The notes beneath the pieces were generated by a model that searched no databases, was not told the origin of the DNA, and saw only the letters and a list, made by a program, of their open reading frames with translations. Position numbers and translations under genes: made by a program. A DNA stretch of 64,000 bases from positions 1-64,000 of the forward strand of contig CAZPHI010000006.1 of the NCBI GenBank assembly GCA_964586425.1, read 5' to 3'. Shown here piece after piece: positions 44,144-54,300 of this stretch; position 1 is the first letter of the stretch; each line of letters opens with the position of its first letter. The DNA comes from CAZPHI01 sp964586425. GTDB lineage: Bacteria > Bacillota > Clostridia > Lachnospirales > Lachnospiraceae.

Positions 44144-44229
44144 AATATAGAGTTTGCCATTGAACAGAGGTGTTTTGGTAGTGGCGAATGTAAGTATTAA
44201 TGTGGTTTATTGGAAAGGAGTAGCAACCC

Positions 44230-46050
44230 ATGTTTAATATAGAAGAAGAGTTGAAGAAACTTCCAGGAAAACCTGGTGTATATATAATGCATGATGCAAA
44301 GGATACAATTATATATGTAGGTAAGGCGATAAGTCTTAAGAATAGAGTAAGGCAGTATTTTCAAAGTAGTAGGAATCTATCAGTTAAGATTCAGCATATG
44401 GTCTCTAACATAGATCATTTTGAATATATAATTACTGATTCTGAACTTGAAGCACTTGTATTAGAGTGCAATCTTATCAAGGATCATAGTCCTAAGTATA
44501 ATACTATGCTTAAGGATGATAAGACCTATCCGTTCATAAGAGTAACGGTTAACGAAGATTTTCCAAGAGTACTTTTCTCAAGAACGATGAAAAAGGATAA
44601 AGCGAAGTACTATGGACCGTATACAAGCGCGGGAGCTGTGAAGGATTCGATTGAACTTATATGTAAGCTATACCAGATTAGAACTTGTAATCGCTGCTTG
44701 CCAAAAGACATTGGGAAAGAGAGACCTTGTCTTAATTATCATATTAACCAGTGTAGCGCACCATGTCAGGGATATATATCAAAAGAGGAATATCACCAAT
44801 CGGTCAAGCAGGTAATGGATTTTCTTAATGGTAATTATACGGATGTATTAAAAAGTCTGACAGAGAAGATGCAGGCTGCTTCGGAGAAGATGGAATATGA
44901 AGAGGCAGCAGGATATAGGGATTTGATTAACAGTGTTAAGCAGGTTGCACAGAAACAAAAGATTACTGACAGTGCAATGGAAGACAGAGATGTTATTGCT
45001 TGTGCAGTTGATGGCAATGATGCTGTTGTACAGGTGTTCTTTGTTAGACAAGGACGACTGTTAGGAAGAGAACATTATCATATGGCTGTTGCAGCTGATG
45101 ATGGTAAGAGTGATATACTATCACAGTTTGTTAAGCAGTATTATGGAGGAACACCATACGTACCTCCTACAATTATGATGCAGGAGGATATTGAAGATGC
45201 GGACGTTATTAGTCAGTGGCTGACATCAATCCGAGGTCATAAGGTCAATGTATATGCTCCAAAGAAGGGTATGAAAGAACAGTTAGTAGAGCTTGCTGAG
45301 AAGAATGCCAGGTTAGTTCTGAATCAGGATTTGGATAAAATCAAGAGAGAGCAACAAAGAACAATTGGAGCAATGAAAGAGATTGCTGATTTACTTGAGA
45401 TAGATGAGATTAAGAGAGTTGAAGCGTTCGATATATCTAATACCAGTGGTATTGAATCTGTAGGTTCAATGGTTGTATTCGAGAATGGCAAACCTAAAAA
45501 GAATGATTACAGAAAGTTTAAGATTAAGACGGTTAAAGGACCGGATGATTATAAAAGTATGGATGAGGTGCTTACTAGAAGATTCACTAGAGCAATTAAT
45601 GAATCGGCAGGCTTTGTGACGTATCCGGACCTGATTATGATGGATGGTGGTCGAGGTCAGGTTAACATAGCACTTGCTGTTCTTGACAGACTTCACCTTA
45701 ATATTCCTGTGTGTGGTATGGTTAAGGATGACAATCATAGAACGAGAGGTTTGTATTATAATAATGTAGAGATACCTATCAAACACACAAGTGAGGGGTT
45801 CAAGCTTATCACTCGAGTGCAGGATGAGGCACATAGATTTGCAATTGAATATCATAGAAGCCTCAGAGGAAAAGCGCAGATCAAATCTGTACTTGATGAT
45901 ATAGAAGGTATAGGGCCATCAAGACGTAAGGCGCTGATGAAGCATTTTCTAGATATAGAGAAAATAAGGGAAGCATCAGTTGATGAGCTTATGATAGTAG
46001 ATGGAATTACAGAAAATATAGCTGCAAACATATATAACTTCTTCCATTAA
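44230..46050 (+). CDS. uvrC: Excinuclease ABC subunit C
   Basis: UvrC is the dual-incision endonuclease of nucleotide excision repair. The 606 residues show the GIY-YIG domain (GVYIMHDAKDTIIYVGKA, residues about 16-33), a Cys cluster (CNRCLPKDIGKERPCLNYH...CSAPC), the UVR motif (KMEYEEAAGYRDLI, about residue 213), an RNase H-like nuclease domain with catalytic Asp in EAFDISN and IMMDGGRGQV, and C-terminal helix-hairpin-helix motifs (IEGIGPSRRKALM). GGAAAGGAG precedes the start. It opens the hprK-murB-rapZ cluster. Confidence 0.97.
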   Translation: MFNIEEELKKLPGKPGVYIMHDAKDTIIYVGKAISLKNRVRQYFQSSRNLSVKIQHMVSNIDHFEYIITDSELEALVLECNLIKDHSPKYNTMLKDDKTYPFIRVTVNEDFPRVLFSRTMKKDKAKYYGPYTSAGAVKDSIELICKLYQIRTCNRCLPKDIGKERPCLNYHINQCSAPCQGYISKEEYHQSVKQVMDFLNGNYTDVLKSLTEKMQAASEKMEYEEAAGYRDLINSVKQVAQKQKITDSAMEDRDVIACAVDGNDAVVQVFFVRQGRLLGREHYHMAVAADDGKSDILSQFVKQYYGGTPYVPPTIMMQEDIEDADVISQWLTSIRGHKVNVYAPKKGMKEQLVELAEKNARLVLNQDLDKIKREQQRTIGAMKEIADLLEIDEIKRVEAFDISNTSGIESVGSMVVFENGKPKKNDYRKFKIKTVKGPDDYKSMDEVLTRRFTRAINESAGFVTYPDLIMMDGGRGQVNIALAVLDRLHLNIPVCGMVKDDNHRTRGLYYNNVEIPIKHTSEGFKLITRVQDEAHRFAIEYHRSLRGKAQIKSVLDDIEGIGPSRRKALMKHFLDIEKIREASVDELMIVDGITENIAANIYNFFH

Positions 46051-46107
46051 TTATAATATTGTGGTAGGATAAATAATAATAGCCTTGTTGCGGAATGGAG
46101 GGTGCTT

Positions 46108-47085
46108 ATGACACCATGTACTGAAAAAGTAAAATTATCCAAAGTGATAAAGAAGATGCAATTAGAGAATAGAACACCTCAGATTGATACTAAGACAATC
46201 TGGCTGCATCAGCCGGAGGTTAACAGACCGGCGTTACAGCTGACAGGATTCTATGAATATTTTGATAATGACAGAATTCAGATTATCGGTTATGTTGAAC
46301 AGGCATATCTTGACTCGCTTACCAAAGAAGAACGCCTGGTAAGATATGATCAGCTTTTATCAAGTAATATACCTTGTATAGTGTATTGCCGTGAACTTGA
46401 ACCAGAAGAGGAAGTGTTAGAGATAGCACTCAAATACGGGGTACCAATACTTAAGACTCACCAGACAACTTCATCATTCATGGCTGAAGTCATCAGATGG
46501 CTGAAGGTACAGCTTGCACCTTGCATTGTTATTCATGGTGTACTTGTGGATGTATATGGTGAAGGTGTATTAATTACAGGAGAGAGTGGAATTGGTAAGA
46601 GCGAGGCCGCACTTGAACTTATTAAGAGAGGACACCGTCTTGTAACAGATGATGCGGTTGAAATTAGAAAAGTCAGTGATGAGACGCTTATTGGTACAGC
46701 TCCTGGCGTAACGAAGTATTTTATTGAACTTCGTGGTATCGGTATTATAGATGTTAAGACATTGTTCGGTGTTGAAAGTGTTAAGGAAACACAGCAGATC
46801 GACATGGTTATTAAGCTTGAAGATTGGAATAAGGATAAAGAATATGACAGACTTGGTCTTGAAGAGGAATATACAGAATATCTTGGTAATAAGGTTGTTT
46901 GTCATTCTCTTCCAATAAGACCTGGTAGAAACTTAGCTGTTATCGTTGAATCTGCAGCTGTTAACCATAGACAGAAGAAGATGGGATATAATGCTGCGAA
47001 GGAACTGTATAAGAGAGTTCAGGAGAATCTTACACATAATAATGAGGAAGATGACGACGATGATGATGACAACAACAGCATCTAA
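46108..47085 (+). CDS. hprK: HPr kinase/phosphorylase
   Basis: HprK phosphorylates and dephosphorylates Ser46 of HPr and Crh, the signal for carbon catabolite repression in Firmicutes. The 325-residue protein has Walker A GESGIGKSEAALELI (about residues 152-166), LVTDDAVEI and the signature ELRGIGIIDVKTLFG (about 203-217). It ends in an acidic EEDDDDDDD tail that is unusual and shares its bases with the start region of the next gene. The ATG at 46108 follows GGAGGG. An Ser46-bearing partner is encoded at 50883 in the same cluster. Confidence 0.96.
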   Translation: MTPCTEKVKLSKVIKKMQLENRTPQIDTKTIWLHQPEVNRPALQLTGFYEYFDNDRIQIIGYVEQAYLDSLTKEERLVRYDQLLSSNIPCIVYCRELEPEEEVLEIALKYGVPILKTHQTTSSFMAEVIRWLKVQLAPCIVIHGVLVDVYGEGVLITGESGIGKSEAALELIKRGHRLVTDDAVEIRKVSDETLIGTAPGVTKYFIELRGIGIIDVKTLFGVESVKETQQIDMVIKLEDWNKDKEYDRLGLEEEYTEYLGNKVVCHSLPIRPGRNLAVIVESAAVNHRQKKMGYNAAKELYKRVQENLTHNNEEDDDDDDDNNSI

Positions 47086-48019
47086 AGAATATGTTTTTGG
47101 TATTGATATAGGTGGAACGTCAATTAAGATGGGATTGTTTCATACTAAAGACGGTCTTGTAAGGCAGTATGAGATACCGACAAGAAAGGATGAAGGTGGT
47201 AGCCTTATCCTGGATGATATTACTGAAAAAGTTAATATTATAATAGAAGAAGAGAATATAGGTGATAAAGTAAAAGGGCTTGGAATTGGTGTTCCAGGCT
47301 CATGTACTTCTGATGGATTTGTTAATAAATGTGTTAACCTCGGTTGGGGACGGTTTAATGTTCAGGATGTGATGCATGAAAAAACAGGAAGAGAAGTATA
47401 TATAGGAAATGATGCTAATGTGGCTGCACTTGGTGAGTATTACTTTGGTACAGGAAAGAATTATTCAAGTATTATGCTCATTACAATTGGAACAGGTGTA
47501 GGCGGTGGCATTATAATTGATGGCAAACCTGTAATAGGATATAATGGCGCGGCAGCAGAAATAGGTCATATTCCAATTGTAAGTGACGAGGAAGAGACCT
47601 GCAGCTGTGGTAAAAAGGGATGCCTTGAACAGGTTGCATCTGCAACAGGAATTGTTCGCCTGGCTAATAGAATACTACTTCAGGATGAGACACCTTCAAC
47701 ACTTCGTAATGTACCATACATATCAGCTAAGGTTGTGTTCGATGAGGCAAAAAGTGGTGATGCACTTAGTCTTAAGGTAACGGAGATGGTTGCTATGTAT
47801 CTTGGCAAAGCGTTGGCGTGTGGTGCAGGATTTGTTGATCCGGAAGCTATATTAATAGGTGGTGGAGTATCGGCAGCAGGAGACTTCCTAATTGATTTGA
47901 TCAGAAAGTATTATCGATTGAATGTATTCCATCCATCACTTGATACACCAATACTTACAGCTTCACTCGGTAATGCAGCGGGTATGTATGGTGCAGCATC
48001 ACTTGTATTGTATAAGTGA
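47060..48019 (+). CDS. glcK: ROK-family glucokinase
   Basis: This enzyme phosphorylates glucose with ATP. The 319-residue ROK protein has FGIDIGGTSIKMGLF at its N-terminus (ATP phosphate loop), GNDANVAALGEYYFG with a likely catalytic Asp, and the ROK zinc motif CSCGKKGCLEQVAS (about residues 180-193). The frame is open much further upstream, but those codons lie in hprK. Several ATGs occur at 47042-47066; 47060 is chosen because AGGAAG (47045-47050) sits 9 bases upstream. It overlaps hprK by 26 bases. The exact start is uncertain by a few residues. Confidence 0.92.
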   Translation: MMMTTTASKEYVFGIDIGGTSIKMGLFHTKDGLVRQYEIPTRKDEGGSLILDDITEKVNIIIEEENIGDKVKGLGIGVPGSCTSDGFVNKCVNLGWGRFNVQDVMHEKTGREVYIGNDANVAALGEYYFGTGKNYSSIMLITIGTGVGGGIIIDGKPVIGYNGAAAEIGHIPIVSDEEETCSCGKKGCLEQVASATGIVRLANRILLQDETPSTLRNVPYISAKVVFDEAKSGDALSLKVTEMVAMYLGKALACGAGFVDPEAILIGGGVSAAGDFLIDLIRKYYRLNVFHPSLDTPILTASLGNAAGMYGAASLVLYK

Positions 48020-48062
48020 TGATTATAGATATTTGAATATAAGGAAAGGCAAGGCCGTAGAT

Positions 48063-48980
48063 ATGGAAGAATTGGCTGAAAAGCTTGCGACTATTGTTGG
48101 GGGCGATAATCTATTATTGAACGAGATGATGAGCGGGCACACAACATTTAAAATAGGTGGTCCTGCAGATTACTTTGTTACACCCGAGAATGTTAACCAG
48201 ATTGTTGATGTAATTAATATAGCTAATGAATATAATGTTAGCTATGCAATCATTGGTAATGGAAGTAATATAATTGTACCGGATGAAGGCTATAGAGGCA
48301 TAGTAATTCTGCTATATGACAAATTCAATTCAATGGAGTTTCAGGCACATGGGGATGGAATATGGCATATAACAGTTGAAGCTGGTGCGATGCTTGGCAG
48401 AATTGGCAATGAATTCATGAAGAGAAGTCTTACCGGATTTGAATTTGCAACAGGTATTCCAGGAACCGTTGGCGGTGCAGTAGTTATGAATGCAGGCGCA
48501 TATGGCGGCGAGATAAAAGATATTATTGTTAATGCTACTGTATTGACCAGGGAGAATAAAATAATGGTTCTTTCGAAGGGAGAATTGGAACTTGGTTATA
48601 GAACGAGCATAGTCCCCAAAAAGGGATATATAGTTTTGAGTGCGGAGTTTGAACTAAGGGAAGGCAATGCAGAGGAAATCTCTGATAAAGTTAGAGATTT
48701 GGCAATGAGAAGAAGAGAAAAGCAACCATTAGAATATCCTAGTGCAGGAAGCACCTTCAAGAGGCCGGAGGGCTATTTTGCTGGAAAGCTAATTGCGGAT
48801 GCAGGATTAAAAGGTTTTCATATAGGTGGTATAGAGGTAAGCGAGAAACATGCTGGATTTGTAATCAATAAGGGAAAGGGAACGGCAACAGAGTTCTTTA
48901 GTCTGATTGATTATGTATGCAGCAAGGTTTATGAGCAATTTGTTGTGGAGCTTGAATTAGAAGTAAAGATTCTTAGATAG
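48063..48980 (+). CDS. murB: UDP-N-acetylenolpyruvoylglucosamine reductase
   Basis: MurB is the FAD-dependent enzyme that makes UDP-N-acetylmuramic acid for peptidoglycan. The 305-residue protein has FKIGGPADYFV (residues about 30-40), GNGSNIIVPDEGYRG, ATGIPGTVGGAVVMNAGAYG (about 138-157) and the active-site YPSAGSTFKRPEG region typical of type II MurB. The frame is open back to 47922 inside the glucokinase gene; ATG 48063 is preferred, with AAGGAAAGG upstream. It is separated from the glucokinase by 43 bases. Confidence 0.96.
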   Translation: MEELAEKLATIVGGDNLLLNEMMSGHTTFKIGGPADYFVTPENVNQIVDVINIANEYNVSYAIIGNGSNIIVPDEGYRGIVILLYDKFNSMEFQAHGDGIWHITVEAGAMLGRIGNEFMKRSLTGFEFATGIPGTVGGAVVMNAGAYGGEIKDIIVNATVLTRENKIMVLSKGELELGYRTSIVPKKGYIVLSAEFELREGNAEEISDKVRDLAMRRREKQPLEYPSAGSTFKRPEGYFAGKLIADAGLKGFHIGGIEVSEKHAGFVINKGKGTATEFFSLIDYVCSKVYEQFVVELELEVKILR

Positions 48981-49006
48981 TGCACATGCAGAATTAGAGG
49001 TTGATT

Positions 49007-49879
49007 ATGAATATTGTAATTGTTACAGGTATGTCGGGAGCTGGCAAGACAACAGCATTGAGAATTCTTGAGGATGCGGGATATTATTGCGTTGATAATA
49101 TGCCAATATCTCTTGTGATTAAGTTCGCAGAACTTGCTGCATCGCAGCAGGCAGGCTATACGAATATAGCGCTTGGAGTTGATGTTCGTAGTGGCTCTGC
49201 TTTACCAGAGTTTAATGATGTGCTTAATAATATGAAGAGCAGACACTACAAATATAATATATTATTTCTTGATGCCAGTGATGAGGTACTTGTGAAGAGG
49301 TATAAAGAGACAAGACGAGTTCATCCGCTTGCTAAGGATGACCGCGTAGATAAGGGCATTGAGCTGGAGAGACAACAGATGGATTTCCTAAAACAGAGAG
49401 CGGACACAATACTTGATACGAGTCAGCTTCTGACAAGGGAATTAAAGGCAGAGTTAGAGAATATATTCATATTACATAAGCAATTTGTTAATCTGTATGT
49501 GACTGTAGTCTCTTTTGGCTTCAAATATGGAATCCCTACTGACGCTGACTTGGTGTTTGATGTGCGTTTCCTTCCAAACCCATATTATATAGAAGAATTA
49601 AAACCATTAACAGGTAATGACTTGCCAATTCAAGACTATGTAAACAGCTGTCCGGAGACCTCAGAGTTCCTGGATAAATTACAGGATATGCTTGAATTCC
49701 TTATACCAAACTATATTAAGGAAGGCAAGAACAGTCTTGTTGTTGCAATTGGCTGTACTGGTGGAAAACACAGATCGGTTACAATTGCTAATGCCATAGG
49801 TACTAGACTTGCCAATCAAAAATGCGGTATCAAAGTGGAGCATAGAGATATCGATAAAGATTCGTTAAGAAAAAAATAA
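49007..49879 (+). CDS. rapZ: RNase adapter protein RapZ (YvcJ)
   Basis: This P-loop nucleotide-binding protein has 290 residues: Walker A GMSGAGKTTALRIL (residues about 6-19), VDNMP, LGVDVRSG and the C-terminal domain with AIGCTGGKHRSVTIA (about 248-262). In Gram-positives YvcJ has GTPase activity and affects competence; in enterics RapZ controls GlmS via sRNA decay. The ATG at 49007 follows AGAGG; an in-frame TTG lies 6 bases earlier. It neighbours murB and whiA as in many Clostridia, though yvcK, often found between rapZ and whiA, is absent. Confidence 0.95.
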   Translation: MNIVIVTGMSGAGKTTALRILEDAGYYCVDNMPISLVIKFAELAASQQAGYTNIALGVDVRSGSALPEFNDVLNNMKSRHYKYNILFLDASDEVLVKRYKETRRVHPLAKDDRVDKGIELERQQMDFLKQRADTILDTSQLLTRELKAELENIFILHKQFVNLYVTVVSFGFKYGIPTDADLVFDVRFLPNPYYIEELKPLTGNDLPIQDYVNSCPETSEFLDKLQDMLEFLIPNYIKEGKNSLVVAIGCTGGKHRSVTIANAIGTRLANQKCGIKVEHRDIDKDSLRKK

Positions 49880-49923
49880 TTTACGCATAATTCCGTCGAT
49901 TTGAGGAATTGGAAGGGGTATAG

Positions 49924-50877
49924 ATGTCTTTTTCATCAGAAATAAAGGAAGAACTTTCTCGAAAAATCAGTAGTGCAAGACATTGCCAATTGGCAGAAAT
50001 CGCAGCTATGACGGCTATGTGCGCGGATTTTGTTGAAACAGGCGATTCTACATATTTATTACATTTTTCTACAGAAAATGAATCAGTTGCAAGAAAGTAC
50101 TTTACATTATTAGAAAAAACATTTAATATAAATGCTGTTGATTCTGAGTACGATATTGAAAAGATGAAAAAAGGAATCACATATGCTGCTGATATAACAG
50201 ATTCAGAATTGGTTCTTAATATTATGAAAGCTCTAAAGCTTGAAAAGAATGGACATTATGAACCATGCGAACAGCTTATACATACAATTCTTATTCAACA
50301 GAACTGTTGTAAAAGAACATTTATCAGAGGCGCATTTTTAGCTGCTGGTTCAATTAGTGATCCAAATAAGTTCTATCATTTTGAAATAGTTTGTGATACT
50401 ATGGAAAAAGCTAGTCAGTTATCAACAGTAATTAATCAGTTTGATATTGATTCCAAAATTATACAGCGTAAGAAGTACTATGTTGTATATATTAAAGAAG
50501 GAACTAATATTGCAGATATTCTTAATGTTATGGAAGCGCATCTTGCTTTGATGGATTTTGAGAATGTCAGAATAATGAAAGAGATGCGTAATTCAGTTAA
50601 TCGTCAGGTTAACTGTGAGACAGCGAATATTAACAAAACTGTTGGTGCAGCAGTAAAGCAGATTCGAGATATTGAGTATATAAGAGATACATGTGGCTTG
50701 GACAGTCTTAAGGATAGCCTGCATGAAGTTGCACTTGCAAGATTGGAAAACCCGGAGATGAATCTGAAGGAACTAGGTAATCTTCTGACAGTTAGTGTTA
50801 GCAAGTCGGGAGTTAACCACAGATTAAGAAAAATTAGTGAAATTGCAGAAAGCATAAGGAGTAACAGGGAGGATTAG
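49924..50877 (+). CDS. whiA: DNA-binding protein WhiA
   Basis: WhiA has a degenerate LAGLIDADG homing-endonuclease fold plus a C-terminal helix-turn-helix. The 317 residues begin SFSSEIKEELSRK (typical), contain RGAFLAAGSISDPNKFYHFEI (here split as RGAFLAAGSISDP), and end with LKELGNLLTVSVSKSGVN as the recognition helices. It is required for division and chromosome organisation in Bacillus and for sporulation in Streptomyces. The start follows GGAAGGGG. It is followed 5 bases later by the HPr-like gene, the same order as whiA-crh in Bacillus. Confidence 0.96.
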   Translation: MSFSSEIKEELSRKISSARHCQLAEIAAMTAMCADFVETGDSTYLLHFSTENESVARKYFTLLEKTFNINAVDSEYDIEKMKKGITYAADITDSELVLNIMKALKLEKNGHYEPCEQLIHTILIQQNCCKRTFIRGAFLAAGSISDPNKFYHFEIVCDTMEKASQLSTVINQFDIDSKIIQRKKYYVVYIKEGTNIADILNVMEAHLALMDFENVRIMKEMRNSVNRQVNCETANINKTVGAAVKQIRDIEYIRDTCGLDSLKDSLHEVALARLENPEMNLKELGNLLTVSVSKSGVNHRLRKISEIAESIRSNRED

Positions 50878-50882
50878 TAGAT

Positions 50883-51140
50883 ATGATTACAAAGAACATT
50901 AAGATTGGAATTCAGACAGGATTAGATGCAAAGCCGATTGCAATGCTAGTGCAGATTGCAAGCCAGTTTGAAAGCAGAATTTATGTAGAGAGTGATTCTA
51001 AGAAGTTTAATGCTAAGAGTATTATGGGAATGATGACACTTGGACTTCAGTCTGGTGCTGACTTAACAGTTACTGCTGATGGTAGCGATGAAGATGCTGC
51101 AATTGGAAAGATTGAAGAATTTCTTGCTATAGCAAAATAA
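50883..51140 (+). CDS. crh: HPr-like protein, Crh type (no active-site His)
   Basis: This 85-residue HPr-fold protein has Asp15 in place of the phosphorylatable His (TGLDAKP against the usual GLHARP). It retains Ser46 in NAKSIMGMM at exactly the HPr position. It should therefore not accept phosphate from enzyme I but could be phosphorylated by HprK, as with Bacillus Crh, which has Gln15. It directly follows whiA, the same place as crh in Bacillus, and hprK is in the same cluster. Its likely role is a catabolite-repression co-effector with CcpA. The identity is strong as HPr family, moderate as functional Crh. Confidence 0.85.
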   Translation: MITKNIKIGIQTGLDAKPIAMLVQIASQFESRIYVESDSKKFNAKSIMGMMTLGLQSGADLTVTADGSDEDAAIGKIEEFLAIAK

Positions 51141-51189
51141 TATATAAGTATAGATGGTAGGCGGCCTGGCGGCTGGCGGGCAATATAGA

Positions 51190-51322
51190 AGAATATAGGC
51201 TGGAAAAAGGCAAGGGAGGAGAAAAAACAATTCCCTTGCCTTAATTGTAGGGAGTCCGAGAAGAATATAGGTTGGAAAAAGGTAAGGGAGGAGAAAAAGG
51301 CAAGGGAGAAGTTTTAGATATG
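51190..51322 (+). repeat. Two diverged units of the GGCAAGG hairpin repeat
   Basis: GAATATAGG(C/T)TGGAAAAAGG occurs at about 51190 and 51264, 74 bases apart, each followed by CAAGGG or TAAGGG and AGGAGAAAAA. The first unit forms AAGGCAAGGG (51207-51216) with CCCTTGCCTT (51233-51242). The second lacks the complementary arm. They are related to the 72-bp array at 27208 and lie between the crh-like gene and dnaE, where the first could terminate the upstream operon. Confidence 0.75.
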
Positions 51323-51396
51323 ATAGTTACTTTTTCGTTGCGATGATATCAATCCTGACGTATAATATAGAGATACGAGTGAAAAAGAAAGGATTA

Positions 51397-54300
51397 ATGA
51401 AGACTATGGAATTTACACATTTACATGTACATACTGAATATAGCCTACTTGATGGCTCAAGCAAAATTAAAGAGATAGTTGCTAGAGCTAAGGAGTTAGG
51501 TATGGATAGTATGGCAATTACAGATCATGGCGTTATGTATGGCGTTATTGATTTCTATAGAGCAGCAAATGATGTCGGAATTAAGCCTATTCTGGGATGT
51601 GAAGTATACGTTGCGCCGGGGTCAAGATTTGAGAAAGAAGCTAATGTAAGTGATGACCGATATTATCATCTTGTGTTGTTAGCAGAGAATAATCAGGGAT
51701 ATCAGAATCTGATGAAGATAGTTTCTAAGGGATTTGTTGATGGATTTTATTATAAACCACGTGTTGATGCGGAGGTATTAGCAGAATATAGTGAAGGTAT
51801 TATAGCTCTTAGTGCGTGTCTGGCTGGAGAAGTTCAGAGATACCTTGCAAAGGGGTTATACGAAGAAGCAAAAAAAGCAGCATTTAAATATGAAGAGATA
51901 TTCGGAAAAGGTAATTTCTTCCTTGAATTGCAGGACCATGGTTATGATGAGCAGAAGTATGTTAACCAGGAACTTATGCGTCTTAGCCAGGATACTGGAA
52001 TAGAGCTTGTAGCAACTAATGATATTCATTATACATATGCGGATGATGCGGATGCTCATGATATTCTTCTTTGTATACAGACCGGAAAGCGAGTATCGGA
52101 TGAGAATAGGATGAGATATGTGGGAGGACAGTTCTACTGTAAATCACCACAGGAGATGGCAGATTTGTTCCCATATGCACCACAGGCTATTGAGAATACT
52201 CATAAAATAGCAGAAAGATGTAATGTTAATATTGAGTTTGGCGTTACAAAGCTTCCAAAGTATGATGTACCAGAAGGATATGATTCATGGGGGTATTTGA
52301 ATCATCTATGTTATGAGGGACTTGCAAAGAGGTATCCTAGTCAGGATCCTGCACTAAAAGAGCGTCTTGAATATGAATTATCTGTTATTCATCAGATGGG
52401 ATATGTAGATTATTTCCTGATTGTTTGGGATTTTATTAATTATGCCAAGAGAAATGGTATTAGTGTCGGCCCGGGAAGAGGCTCGGCTGCCGGAAGTATT
52501 GTTGCATATTGTCTTGAGATAACGGATATTGATCCAATCAAATATACACTTATCTTTGAACGTTTCTTGAATCCTGAGCGAGTATCAATGCCCGATATAG
52601 ACGTGGATTTCTGCTATGAAAGACGTCAGGAAGTAATAGATTATGTTGTTGAAAAGTACGGCAAAGATCGTGTCGTTCAGATTGTTACATTTGGTACAAT
52701 GGCAGCTAGAGCTGTTATTAAGGATGTAGGACGTGCACTTGATTATCCGTATGCAATGGTAGATACAATTGCCAAGATGATTCCAAGAGAAATCGGAATT
52801 ACAATAGAGAAGGCTTTGGCATCAGTTGCAGATTTGAAGAAGATGTACGACAGTGATGCGCAGGTTAAAGAGTTGATTGATAAGAGTAAAAGACTTGAAG
52901 GTCTTCCAAGACATGCATCAATGCATGCAGCAGGTGTAGTTATCAGTCAGAAAGCAGTTGATGAATATGTTCCATTATCGCGTGGCAATGATGGTTCGCT
53001 TGTTGCGCAGTTTGTAATGACAACGCTTGAAGAATTAGGACTTCTGAAGATGGATTTCCTTGGACTTAGGACACTTACAGTTATTCAGAATGCATGCAGG
53101 CTTGTAACAAAGAAAAATCCTCAGTTCTCAATCGATAAGATAGATTATGCTGATAAGAAAGTATATGATTTGATTGGCTCTGGTAGAACAGAAGGTATAT
53201 TCCAGCTTGAAAGTGGTGGAATGAAGAACTTCATGAAGGAATTAAAACCTCAGAATATTGAGGATGTAATTGCCGGAATCTCCCTATATAGACCAGGTCC
53301 AATGGATTTTATTCCTAAGTATATTAAGGGTAAGAATGATAAAGATAGTATTGTATATGATTGTCCACAGCTTGAACCAATACTTAAGCCAACCTATGGC
53401 TGTATTGTATATCAGGAACAGGTTATGCAGATCGTTCGTGACCTGGCTGGATATACATGGGGCAGAAGTGATCTTGTAAGACGAGCTATGTCTAAAAAGA
53501 AAGCCTATGTTATGGAAAAGGAACGCCAGAATTTTATCTATGGTAATGATGAAGAAGGCGTTAAGGGTTGCGTACGCAATGGAATAGATGAAAAAACAGC
53601 AGGAAAAATATATGATGATATGATAGATTTTGCTAAATATGCATTTAACAAATCACATGCGGCTTGTTACGCAGTCGTAGCCTACGAAACAGCATTTTTA
53701 AAGACATATTATCCTGCAGAATTCATGGCAGCTCTTATGACATCGGTTATTGATAACTCTGGCAAGGTGGCTGAATATATACTGAACTGTAGACAACTGA
53801 ATATTAATATATTGCCGCCGGATGTGAATGAAGGCGAGTACGCTTTCTCGGTTTCTGATGGTGCAATCAGATATGGTTTGTCTGCGATTAAAAGTGTTGG
53901 ACGACCAACTATTGATGCTTGCGTTGCGGAACGCGAGAAGAATGGGCGATTTAAGAACCTTAAAGACTTTATTCAGCGTATGTATGGAGAAATCAATAAA
54001 AAGACAGTTGAAAGCTTTATTAAAGCGGGAGCTCTTGATGCTTTTGGTGCAACTAGAAAACAGATGATGCTGATGTATGTTCCAATAATGGATTCTGTTT
54101 CGCAGGAACAGAAGAATTCTATGTCTGGTCAGATATCATTGTTTGATCTGGTAGACGAAGACAGTAAGGCTGATTTTGAAGTAAAGATGCCAGATGTAGG
54201 TGAATATACGAAGGAAGAACTGCTTGCTTTTGAAAAGGAAGTGCTTGGAATCTATATAAGTGGACATCCTCTTGATGAATATGAGAAGATGTGGCGTCGT

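Noticed and set aside
46946..47059. N-terminal extension of the ROK glucokinase
   Set aside because: It is the alternative frame of hprK and lacks family sequence.
47922..48062. N-terminal extension of MurB
   Set aside because: It overlaps the glucokinase coding end and has no likeness to MurB.
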